DNA of 64,000 nucleotides from Flavobacteriales bacterium (GTDB taxonomy: Bacteria > Bacteroidota > Bacteroidia > Flavobacteriales_F > PHOS-HE28): the NCBI GenBank assembly GCA_020635725.1, contig JACJZF010000003.1, positions 259,011-323,010 on the forward strand. The letters run 5' to 3'. A model generated the notes under the pieces. It saw only the letters and a program-made list of their open reading frames with translations, was not told where the DNA came from and made no database searches. The position numbers and the translations under genes are program-made. Of this stretch, positions 25,912 through 33,720 are shown piece after piece; positions within the stretch are counted from its first letter, which is position 1, and each line of letters starts with the position of its first letter.

Positions 25912-28287
25912 ATGCGCCACCTGCTCGCTCTCTGCTGCCTCCTTTGGGCAGCGAATGGTTCTGCCCAATTCACCGGCCGGGTCACCGCCACCGATGGAAC
26001 TCCGCTGATCGGAGCCAACGTGATCGTGGGCGATGATCGCGGGTTCGGCGGCGCCACTGATGCCGAAGGCCGCTTCGTGATCAAAGGCGTGCGGCCCGGT
26101 ATCAACAGGGTGCGGGTCTCCATGGTGGGCTACGCCGACTTGGATACGGCGTTGGTCATCGCCGAAACCGCCACCAGCCTCGACCTGCGCTTACGCGTGG
26201 ATCCCATTGCCTTGCAAGCCGCGGAGGTCACGGCCTTGCGCGCCAGCGACCGGTCGCCCTTCGCGCGAACCACCCTCACCCGGGAGCGTATCGAGAAAAT
26301 CAACACGGGCGTGGATCTCCCGTTCGTGCTGGAGCAGCAGCCGAGCGTGGTGGCCACCAGCGATGGCGGCGTCGGCGTGGGGTACACGTACATGCGAATC
26401 CGCGGAACCGATGGCACGCGCACCAATATCACCGTCAACGGCGTGCCCTTCAACGATTCGGAGAGCCAGGGCGCTTTCCTGGTGAACATGCCCGATCTGC
26501 TCACCAGCGCTGAGGACATCGAGGTGCAGCGCGGTGTGGGCACCAGCACCAACGGCCCCGCCGCCTTCGGTGCCAGCGTGAATGTGCGCACCACGGCGGT
26601 CAAGCGCGAGCCGTGGGGTCTGCTGAGTGCCAGCGGCGGGTCCTACAACACGCAGCGGTACGCCATCGGCGCGGGCACCGGCATCATCGGCGGGCGCTTC
26701 AGCCTCGATGCGCGCCTCTCCTCCATCAGCACCGATGGCTACGTGGACCGCGCGACGGCCGACCTCAAGAGCTATTTCGTGCAGGGCGCATGGCTCGGTG
26801 CGAAGCGATCCCTGCGCTTCATCCATTTCCGGGGGAAGGAGGTCACGTATCAAGCGTGGGGCGGCGTGCCGATCGACGTGATCGACACCAACCGCACGTT
26901 CAATCCGTACAGCTACGCGAATGAGGTGGACAACTATGACCAGGCGCATTACCAGCTGCTCTTCGATCAACAGCTGAGCGAACGCGCCAAGCTCAACATC
27001 ACCTTGTTCCGCGTGAACGGCGCGGGCTATTTCGAGCAGTTCCGGGAAGACGATGATCTGGCGACCTACGGCATCGCGCCGGCCGTGATCGATGCGGATA
27101 CCATCACCGCCACCGATGTCATCCGCAGGCGCTGGCTCGACAACAGCCTCAGCGGGGTGAATGCGAACGCCGAGGTCGGCATCGGTCGGCACAAGCTGGT
27201 GCTCGGCGGCAGCTACAGCGCCTACACGGGCGCTCACTTCGGCGAGCTGATCTGGGCGCGCTACGCGGGTGCCACTGACATCCGCGATCGCTACTACGAT
27301 GAGGATGCGCGGAAGACCGATGCCAACGCATTCGCCAAGCTCACCTACGCCGTGCGCACCGGGTTGGATGTGTACGCCGACATGCAGGTGCGCAACGTGC
27401 GCCACACCCTGCTGATGCTCGATCAAGACCTCGTGCCGTTGGAGCAGTCCGTCGCCTACACCTTCCTCAATCCCAAGGCGGGTGTGCTCTGGCGGGTGCA
27501 CGAGGGTGGCAAGGCCTACGCATCAGTGGGTGTCGCGAACCGCGAGCCGAACCGGGAGGACCTCCAGGAGACCACGCCGAAGAGCCGGCCGCGCAGCGAA
27601 CGCCTGGTGGATTACGAGCTGGGCTACGAATGGCGCACCGCCCGCATGAACATCGGCATCAACGGCTACTTCATGGATTACACCGATCAGCTGGTGCTCA
27701 CCGGCGAGCTCAACGATGTGGGGGCCGCCTTGCGCACCAACGTGGCGCGCAGCTACCGGGCGGGCATCGAACTCATGGCAGCGTTGCGCTTCGGTCGGCG
27801 ATTCACCTGGCGGGCCAATGCCACACTCAGCCGCAACCGCATCCGCAACTACGTGGAGCATGTCGATGATTGGGACAACGGCGGCCAGGTCGTGTATGCG
27901 CACGGCGAGAGCGAGCTGGCGTTCTCGCCCGCGCTGATCGCGGGCAGCGAGTTCACCTGGCACGCATGGGACACCGGCGCAAAAAGCAAGGCCGACCTCA
28001 CCTGGGTGGTGAAGCATGTGGGCCGACAATACCTCGACAACAGCATGAGCTTGGAGCGGAGCCTCGATGCCTTCATCGTGCATGATTTGCGCATGAATGT
28101 GACGCTGCTTGCCAAGGGAACCAAGGCCATCGACTTCAACCTCACGGCTCGCAACCTGTTCAGCGAGCTGTACGAGAGCAATGGATGGGTGTACAGCTAC
28201 GTCTCGGAAGGCCGAAGGCAGCAGCTGATCGGCCTGTATCCGCAGGCTCCGCTGAACGTGCTGGGCGGTGTTACGGTGAGGTTCTGA
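25912..28287 (+). CDS. TonB-dependent outer-membrane receptor, TPP-riboswitch controlled
   Basis: 791 aa. Signal peptide (LLALCCLLWAANGSAQ), a carboxypeptidase-like N-terminal domain (about 21-100: GTPLIGANVIVGD, GRFVIKGVRPG, VSMVGYADLDT), a plug domain (about 115-230: VDLPFVLEQQPSVV, YMRIRGTDGTRTNITVNGVP, IEVQRGVGTSTNG, GASVNVRT) and a 22-strand barrel ending in VLGGVTVRF with the C-terminal aromatic. It moves a scarce substrate across the outer membrane with TonB energy. The riboswitch directly upstream makes thiamine, its phosphates or a precursor the likely cargo (inference). It would act with the PnuC-type carrier and NadR-type kinase upstream. Confidence 0.93.
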   Translation: MRHLLALCCLLWAANGSAQFTGRVTATDGTPLIGANVIVGDDRGFGGATDAEGRFVIKGVRPGINRVRVSMVGYADLDTALVIAETATSLDLRLRVDPIALQAAEVTALRASDRSPFARTTLTRERIEKINTGVDLPFVLEQQPSVVATSDGGVGVGYTYMRIRGTDGTRTNITVNGVPFNDSESQGAFLVNMPDLLTSAEDIEVQRGVGTSTNGPAAFGASVNVRTTAVKREPWGLLSASGGSYNTQRYAIGAGTGIIGGRFSLDARLSSISTDGYVDRATADLKSYFVQGAWLGAKRSLRFIHFRGKEVTYQAWGGVPIDVIDTNRTFNPYSYANEVDNYDQAHYQLLFDQQLSERAKLNITLFRVNGAGYFEQFREDDDLATYGIAPAVIDADTITATDVIRRRWLDNSLSGVNANAEVGIGRHKLVLGGSYSAYTGAHFGELIWARYAGATDIRDRYYDEDARKTDANAFAKLTYAVRTGLDVYADMQVRNVRHTLLMLDQDLVPLEQSVAYTFLNPKAGVLWRVHEGGKAYASVGVANREPNREDLQETTPKSRPRSERLVDYELGYEWRTARMNIGINGYFMDYTDQLVLTGELNDVGAALRTNVARSYRAGIELMAALRFGRRFTWRANATLSRNRIRNYVEHVDDWDNGGQVVYAHGESELAFSPALIAGSEFTWHAWDTGAKSKADLTWVVKHVGRQYLDNSMSLERSLDAFIVHDLRMNVTLLAKGTKAIDFNLTARNLFSELYESNGWVYSYVSEGRRQQLIGLYPQAPLNVLGGVTVRF

Positions 28288-28328
28288 GCCTAACCAAGGT
28301 TCTATTGCCCGGCCCAATAGCACCCGCG

Positions 28329-28336
28329 TAGCTTGG
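28329..28336 (+). promoter_or_regulatory. Weak -7 promoter core
   Basis: TAGCTTGG lies 20 nt before the start of the 320-aa secreted-protein gene. It fits TAnnTTTG with one mismatch, and the position is right. Low confidence on sequence alone. Confidence 0.3.
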
Positions 28337-28356
28337 CCCCACCTAATCCGCTCGGC

Positions 28357-29319
28357 ATGCGATCGTTCACACTCTCCGTACTGATGGGCTTTGGCGTCGG
28401 CTGTGCCGCGCAGAACATGTATGATGCGCGCATCGTGGAATACACGGGCCTGCGTTATGCATGCGGTGATGCCGGGACCCCTGTGCTGAAGATCCGTAAC
28501 GTGGGCACGGCCATCATGGGCACGTGCGTGGTCGAGACCTGGTCGAACGGGATCATGGTGAACAGCTTCGATTGGCAGTTGGCCATTCCTTCCCTGGAAG
28601 GGGAGACGCGCCAACCCGCGTTGCCCGCAGTGCCGGGCGTGGTGGAGGGCGATGTGCTGGAGTTCCGCATCATCAGTGTGAATGGCGAGCCCGATGAAGG
28701 ACCGGAGGGCAATGTGCTCACGGTGGAGATCGGAGCGACACCTGAAGCGACCGCATCGTACCTGGTGCAGGTGAACGTGAACGCGGGAGCAGCTCCCGAC
28801 TCCCTCGTATGGTCCATCACCGATGCCCTGGCGCAAGTGGTCGCGCAAGGCGGCCCGCTTGTTTCCGCCGGCGATCCAGAATTCTGGGTGCAGCTGCAGC
28901 CCAACGCCTGTTACATGGTGCGCGTGGCCGAGCTCGGTGGCGATCCGGCCGGTGATGCCACCGTGACCATGCTCGCCGATGAACAGGAGGCTGTTGCGCT
29001 GGTCGCCGGATCAGTCGCGGAACCAGCGCGCGCGGGCCTGGTCACCGGAGCGGCCTTGAGCGTTGCGGAGCGATTTGTATCTGTCCTTCAGCTGGCGCCG
29101 AATCCTGCGCGTTCTTCGGTGCGGATCACGGCGTCGCCGGGATACGGCGCTTGCCAGCTCCGCGTGCTCGACGTGCGTGGTGTCGTTGTGTTCACGCGCT
29201 CCGTTCCGGCGTCGGGCACCTACGACCTGGATCTCTCCGGTTGGGCAACCGGGCTGTATACGGTTGAATGGTTGTCGAGCGGTACCACGAGCCGCGCGCG
29301 TTTGGCGGTGGAGCAGTAG
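28357..29319 (+). CDS. T9SS-exported protein of unknown function
   Basis: 320 aa. Signal peptide (FTLSVLMGFGVGCAAQ), a CARDB-like beta-sandwich (ARIVEYTGL ... PVLKIRNVGT ... CVVETWSNG; about 25-130), a second beta domain with no recognisable family, and a T9SS type A sorting domain from about residue 246 (LAPNPARSSVRI ... GLYTVEWL). The ATG at the signal peptide is chosen over a TTG eight codons upstream. It ends 3 nt from the convergent cyclase gene. Function unknown; probably surface-exposed. Confidence 0.82.
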   Translation: MRSFTLSVLMGFGVGCAAQNMYDARIVEYTGLRYACGDAGTPVLKIRNVGTAIMGTCVVETWSNGIMVNSFDWQLAIPSLEGETRQPALPAVPGVVEGDVLEFRIISVNGEPDEGPEGNVLTVEIGATPEATASYLVQVNVNAGAAPDSLVWSITDALAQVVAQGGPLVSAGDPEFWVQLQPNACYMVRVAELGGDPAGDATVTMLADEQEAVALVAGSVAEPARAGLVTGAALSVAERFVSVLQLAPNPARSSVRITASPGYGACQLRVLDVRGVVVFTRSVPASGTYDLDLSGWATGLYTVEWLSSGTTSRARLAVEQ

Positions 29320-29322
29320 CGT

Positions 29323-31347
29323 TCAGCCTGGCGCGAGTTCGACGAACCACATCTCCATCTCGCCCTTCCCTTTCGCCTTCACCATTCCGCGCGGGGTGAA
29401 TGTGAATTCAGTTGTCAGTTGTTGGTTGTCAGTGGACAGGCTGGGCGAGCTCTGGGCCTTCGGTCCTGACAACTGTGAACTGACAACCAACAGGCTATGC
29501 GTCGCCTCGCTGATATTCACCCGTCCGGGCTCGCCGCTGCTCTCCATCCGGCTCGCGATGTTCACCGTATCGCCCCAGATGTCGTACTGGAACTTGCGCA
29601 GGCCCACGATGCCCGCGACCACGGGACCCGTATGCACGCCGATGCGGATCTCGAAGTAGGGCAGCCCTTTCGCTTTGCGCTGCTCCATGCCCTGTACGAT
29701 GAAGTCGCGCATCTCCAGCGCGGCCGAAACGGCATCCAGCGCATGTGTGGTGCTCGGGGTGGGAAGCCCTGCCGCTGCCATGTACGCATCGCCGATGGTC
29801 TTGATCTTCTCCACGCCATGGCGCTCGCAGATGCGGTCGAACGCGCTGAAGCACTCGTGGATGTCCTTCACCAGTTCCTTCGGGCCGAGCCGCTCGGCCA
29901 TGCTGGTGAAACCCTTGAAATCCGTGAAGATCACGGTGACCTGATCGAGCGTGCGCGCCTCGGCCTCGCCTTTCTCCTTCAGTTCCTCGGCGATCGGCTT
30001 CGGCAGGATGTTGAGCAGGAGGCCTTCGCTTCGCTGCTGCTCGCGCTGGATCGCCGCGCGTGAACGCCGCGTGTAGCGCAAGCGGTTCCACAATCCGCCG
30101 GCGAGCAGCAGGGCGCCCAATCCGGCGAACAGCACCATGTTGCGCTGCTCGCGCTGAGCAGCCACTTGCTCCTGCGCCTGGAGCTCCTGCTCGTGCATGC
30201 GCCGCTCGTTCGCCAGGCTGTCCGCGAGCATGCGCTCCTGGAAGACGCGCGTCACCTCCATCCGTGTCACTTCCTTGCCATTGTTCAGGCGGCGGAGCGA
30301 ATCCTCTACGAGCATGAACTCCGTTTGGGCGCGGTAAGCCTGCTTGTCATCACCCATGAGGTGATAGGCCTGGTGCAGGCATTGGAGGCACTCGACGCGC
30401 TGCTGCAGCAATCCATTCTCTGCCGCGAGGCGTTCACCCGTGCGGCAGGCGGAGATCGCGGCGCGTCCATCAAGCCGTTCCAGGTAGAGGTTGCCTTTGT
30501 TCCAATAGGTGCGCACGAGCTGCTTCATGCTGCCCATCTCGCTCAGTATCCGTTCCGCCGAATCCAGCGCGGCGAAGCCCTCACGCTCACGGCCGAGCAT
30601 GCCGTAGGCGCGGCCCAGGTTGTTGAAGGCCATGCCTTGCTCCAGTTTGCGGCCCATGCGGCGGTACAGGCCGAGGCCTCGCTCGAAGAGCATCGCCGCG
30701 GTATCCGGCTCTCCCAGACTGAGGTACGCGCTGCCCAGGTTCAGCGCGGCTTGCGCGCGACCACGGTCGCTGTCGAGCTCCTCGGCGAGCGTCGCGCTCT
30801 TGCGGTACTGCTCCAAGGCCTCGTGGTGGTTGTTCAGCTCGGTCTGGATGGTGCCCATGTTGTTGTAGGTCCCCGCCAGGCCTTCCTTGTTGCCCAGCTC
30901 CGTATCGATGCGCAGACTCCGCTGCAGCTGGGTCAGGGCCATGGGCAGGTCCCCCAGGCTGCGGTACACGTTGCTCATGTTGCGATACGCGTTGGCCTCG
31001 CGTTTCGGGTCCCGCATGGCCTTGGCCAGCGCCAGGCATCGACGCAAGTGCTCCAACGCGGCGGAATAGTCGCTGCGCATGCTGCTGCCCACGGCGAGCG
31101 TGGTGTGCGCCTCATACTCCGCCGGCTGCGATCGCGCACGTTGCGCCAGCCGCAGCTGACCCCGTGCCAGGGCCATGCCGCTGTCGGGTTGCTCGAAGAC
31201 CATCTTCCACGCCAGGATCTGCACGGCTTTCAGGCGCGCGCTGTCCGGTTCCGAGTCGTCCTGCCAAACGCGCAGCAGCGAATCGCCCTGCCCGTGCGCG
31301 TGGGCCAGGCAGCCGCACGTGAGCACGAGCAGGAGCCAGCGATGCAT
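29323..31347 (-). CDS. TPR-containing class III adenylate cyclase
   Basis: 674 aa. Signal peptide, seven to eight TPRs (about 75-345), a coiled coil, one membrane helix (about 402-420) and a cytoplasmic class III cyclase domain (about 440-670). Catalytic residues are all present: metal-binding Asp476 (FTDFKGF) and Asp520 (IGDAYM), adenine-selecting Lys516 and Asp589, transition-state Asn596 and Arg600. It should make cAMP in response to a signal received by the periplasmic TPRs. Between NISEATHSLL and RGMVKAKGKGEMEMWFVE about 28 extra residues (621-648) are encoded by an inverted dispersed repeat, inserted in frame. GGGP synthase lies 22 nt upstream, and a promoter-like TATTTTCA (minus strand, 31353-31360) lies in that gap. 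Confidence 0.93.
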   Translation of the reverse strand: MHRWLLLVLTCGCLAHAHGQGDSLLRVWQDDSEPDSARLKAVQILAWKMVFEQPDSGMALARGQLRLAQRARSQPAEYEAHTTLAVGSSMRSDYSAALEHLRRCLALAKAMRDPKREANAYRNMSNVYRSLGDLPMALTQLQRSLRIDTELGNKEGLAGTYNNMGTIQTELNNHHEALEQYRKSATLAEELDSDRGRAQAALNLGSAYLSLGEPDTAAMLFERGLGLYRRMGRKLEQGMAFNNLGRAYGMLGREREGFAALDSAERILSEMGSMKQLVRTYWNKGNLYLERLDGRAAISACRTGERLAAENGLLQQRVECLQCLHQAYHLMGDDKQAYRAQTEFMLVEDSLRRLNNGKEVTRMEVTRVFQERMLADSLANERRMHEQELQAQEQVAAQREQRNMVLFAGLGALLLAGGLWNRLRYTRRSRAAIQREQQRSEGLLLNILPKPIAEELKEKGEAEARTLDQVTVIFTDFKGFTSMAERLGPKELVKDIHECFSAFDRICERHGVEKIKTIGDAYMAAAGLPTPSTTHALDAVSAALEMRDFIVQGMEQRKAKGLPYFEIRIGVHTGPVVAGIVGLRKFQYDIWGDTVNIASRMESSGEPGRVNISEATHSLLVVSSQLSGPKAQSSPSLSTDNQQLTTEFTFTPRGMVKAKGKGEMEMWFVELAPG
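29404..29493. repeat. Dispersed inverted repeat inserted in frame within the adenylate cyclase gene
   Basis: TGTTGGTTGTCAGTGGACAG (29420-29439) and CTGTGAACTGACAACCAACA (29473-29492) are inverted copies matching at 18 of 20 positions, with extra GTTGTCAGTT outside. The AT-rich GTTGTCAG/CTGACAAC composition contrasts with the GC-rich host gene. Translated on the minus strand it gives a Ser/Gln/Leu-rich loop near the C-terminus of the cyclase domain. Confidence 0.75.
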
Positions 31348-31369
31348 GCCGGTGAAAATAGGGCAGGGC

Positions 31370-32110
31370 TCAGCGATGCACGGCCTCGCTCATCGCGAAG
31401 ATCAGGTCCGGGTCTTCCTCGAACGCGGTGCCCACCACCACCAGGTCGGCGCCGGCATCGCAGAGCGCGCGTGCGGTCTCGCCATCGCGGATGCCTCCGC
31501 CTACGATGATGGGCAGGTCCACATGCGCGCGTACCGCGGCCACCATCGCTGCGGATACGCTGCGTGCGGCACCGCTGCCGGTGTCCATGTAGATCGCGCG
31601 AAGCCCGAGCAGCTCTCCGGCGAGCGCGGTGGCCGCGGCGATGCCCGGCTTGTCGTGCGGGATGGGCAGCGTCTGGCTCACGTAGCTCACGGTGGTGGGC
31701 TTGCCGCCGTCGATGAGCATGTAGCCCGTCGGTATCGCCTCCAGCCCCAGGGCCTTCACGGTTGGCGCCGCCGTGACGTGATGCCCGATGAGCAACTCGG
31801 GATTGCGTCCGCTGATCAGGGAGAGGAAGAGCACCGCATCGGCATGGCGGCTCAGCTGCGCTGGGCTTCCTGGGAAGAGGACTACGGGGCGGTCGCTCCA
31901 CCGGCGCACCAGTTGCACGCAATGGTCGAAGGCGGCCGAGGTGAGCAGGCTGCCTCCCACGAAGAGCAGGTCGGCCTTGGCCATGCAGGCTTGCTGCACC
32001 GTGCGTTCCAGTCGTGCCTCGTCCTGCCCGAAGTCGGGGTCGATGAGCACGGCGAGCAGCTTCTCGCAATCCTGGCGCGCTTGTTCGATGCGGTGGAGCA
32101 CGGTGGTCAC
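31370..32110 (-). CDS. Geranylgeranylglyceryl / heptaprenylglyceryl phosphate synthase (PcrB/GGGPS family)
   Basis: 246 aa TIM-barrel prenyltransferase that joins a polyprenyl diphosphate to sn-glycerol 1-phosphate. Family motifs: LAVLIDPDF near the N-terminus, LLFVGGS, VVLFPGSP, the GYMLIDGGKPTTV strand, IYMDTGSGA and the phosphate-binding VGGGIRDGETA and VVVGTAFEED. Bacteroidota often carry this enzyme although their main lipids are not archaeal; the product's role is unclear. It has its own promoter-like core upstream and lies between the methyltransferase cassette and the cyclase. Confidence 0.94.
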   Translation of the reverse strand: MTTVLHRIEQARQDCEKLLAVLIDPDFGQDEARLERTVQQACMAKADLLFVGGSLLTSAAFDHCVQLVRRWSDRPVVLFPGSPAQLSRHADAVLFLSLISGRNPELLIGHHVTAAPTVKALGLEAIPTGYMLIDGGKPTTVSYVSQTLPIPHDKPGIAAATALAGELLGLRAIYMDTGSGAARSVSAAMVAAVRAHVDLPIIVGGGIRDGETARALCDAGADLVVVGTAFEEDPDLIFAMSEAVHR

Positions 32111-32114
32111 GTCG

Positions 32115-32122
32115 CGAACTTA
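32115..32122 (-). promoter_or_regulatory. -7 promoter core for the GGGP synthase gene
   Basis: TAAGTTCG on the minus strand in the 25-bp gap between the methyltransferase gene and the GGGP synthase start. It fits the TAnnTTCG form seen at other genes here, so the synthase may be transcribed separately from the cassette. Confidence 0.4.
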
Positions 32123-32135
32123 TTGAAGCGCGGGG

Positions 32136-32918
32136 CTACTCGGTTCGGGTGAGCGCCAGATGGGTGAATGGCGAATACGCTCGGCCGAGCAAGCGGTTGA
32201 TCCGCGGCCAGCGGTCCGGGGCATGCAGCACGCGCGCGCCCGGCAGGTCGAGCACATCGGGGAGCAGATGGGCATGGTAGTGCGCGACCATGGCCGGTTG
32301 CCCCAGTTGAGCGTAATAGCGCGCGCTTCGTTCGCGCGCTTCCGCAGCATGGGAGGCGCGTGCGTACAACATGCTGTCGAGCACATGCACCCGGCCGCCG
32401 GGCGCAAGCAGCTCAAGCGCGCGCTGCAGCACGGCGCGGGCGTCGGGGAAGTAGGGCAGGCTGGCCGCGAAGACCACGGCATCGAACGTGTCGGTTGGCA
32501 GTGAGGCGCTGAAGGGATCGGCCCGCGCGAACCGTGGACCGGCTGCGAAGACCCGCGCGGCCTGGAGCAGCTCCGCGGTGAACGGGTCGATTCCCAGGAG
32601 CTCATGGCCTGCGCGATGAAGACGCGCCGAGAGCCAGCCGTTGCCGCAGCCGACCTCGAGGATCCGAAGCGGGCGGCCGGCTTCGCGCAAGGCTTCGATG
32701 AGACGTGCGCACCCAAGCGCGCGGACATGCCATTCGGGCGCGTTGGCTAGCTGAGAGCCATCCGGCAGGCGGGCCACAGCGTCATCGTTGAGGAGGCGTC
32801 CTTCAGAGGCGCGCACGGCGGCATACACCTGCTCGAAGTCGGTTGGAGGGTCGATCACGTAGACGCCCCGCTCGCACGGGAATGCCTCAAGCCATCGCCA
32901 ATCGACCCTGCCGCTCAT
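32136..32918 (-). CDS. Class I SAM-dependent methyltransferase
   Basis: 260 aa. SAM-binding motif I is ILEVGCGNGW (about 86-95), followed by LLGIDPFTAELLQAAR and DAVVFAASLPYFPDARAVL, with GGRVHVLDSMLY as motif III. Substrate unknown. It starts with an ATGA overlap on the preceding methyltransferase gene and is the last gene of a four-gene leftward cassette. An open frame extends far upstream but overlaps the neighbour completely, so the overlapping ATG is used. Confidence 0.88.
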   Translation of the reverse strand: MSGRVDWRWLEAFPCERGVYVIDPPTDFEQVYAAVRASEGRLLNDDAVARLPDGSQLANAPEWHVRALGCARLIEALREAGRPLRILEVGCGNGWLSARLHRAGHELLGIDPFTAELLQAARVFAAGPRFARADPFSASLPTDTFDAVVFAASLPYFPDARAVLQRALELLAPGGRVHVLDSMLYARASHAAEARERSARYYAQLGQPAMVAHYHAHLLPDVLDLPGARVLHAPDRWPRINRLLGRAYSPFTHLALTRTE

Positions 32919-33718
32919 GCCGGCTTCCGCAGGCTGATGAGGAAATGATCGCCCCAGGCGCGGAAGGGCCAGCGATGCGCGATCGTTTCCTCCGCGCGAT
33001 GCAGGCGCTGAAGCCATATCGCATGGGTGCTGGGGAAACCCGTGATGTGTGGCGGTGGCATGAGCAACGCCAGGGCACGCTGTTCCAGTACCGTGTAGCC
33101 GGGAAGCGCGCGACGCGCATCGCGCGCGCCATGGTAGTAGCAGGTGAAGCGCGCCCCTTCCACCTGAGCGCTGGTTCCGTTCCGATGCCAACGGCGGGCC
33201 GCAAAGCGGAACCGGCCTTTCAATGCAGCGGCCATCTCCCAAGGGCTGAAGCGCGGCATGAGTACCAACGTGCATGTTCCCCCAGGCCGGAGCAGCGCAT
33301 CCGCATCGCGCAGCACCAGGTCCAGGCGGTCCGTGCAGTTCAATCCGCCGAAGTTGCTGAAGACATGGTCGAAGCGATCGTCGCCGAGGCGCGTGAGTTC
33401 CAGGAACGAGCAGGCCTTCACCGTGAGCGGTAGCGCAGGGCGTTCGGCTTGCTTGCGTGCGAGCTGGGCGATCATGCCGGGTGCGGCATCGGTCGCTGTC
33501 ACGCGCAGTCCCGCTTCCGCGAAGAAAACGCTGTCGATGCCGGTTCCGGCGTTGAGCTCGAGCACCCGATCCCCGGGAACCATGTGCCGCAGGGCCGCAG
33601 CGCGAACGATCCCACGCATGCGGGCAATGGCGGCGTTGCCCTCATCGATCGCATCGAATACGGGTGCCTGGCGGGAGAAGGCTTCCCACGCGGGCGCGCT
33701 GACGACCGTGTGCTCCAT
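32915..33718 (-). CDS. Class I SAM-dependent methyltransferase
   Basis: 267 aa. Motif I VLELNAGTG (52-60) is a variant of the usual GxGxG; then RVTATDAAPGMIAQL and HVFSNFGGLNCTDRL. The C-terminal half is larger than in simple methyltransferases and has FTCYYHGARDARRAL and HITGFPSTHAIWL. Two nt separate it from the radical SAM gene (a TTG 6 nt further upstream would overlap its stop codon). Substrate unknown; probably the same molecule as the other cassette enzymes. Confidence 0.87.
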   Translation of the reverse strand: MEHTVVSAPAWEAFSRQAPVFDAIDEGNAAIARMRGIVRAAALRHMVPGDRVLELNAGTGIDSVFFAEAGLRVTATDAAPGMIAQLARKQAERPALPLTVKACSFLELTRLGDDRFDHVFSNFGGLNCTDRLDLVLRDADALLRPGGTCTLVLMPRFSPWEMAAALKGRFRFAARRWHRNGTSAQVEGARFTCYYHGARDARRALPGYTVLEQRALALLMPPPHITGFPSTHAIWLQRLHRAEETIAHRWPFRAWGDHFLISLRKPA

Positions 33719-33720
33719 GC

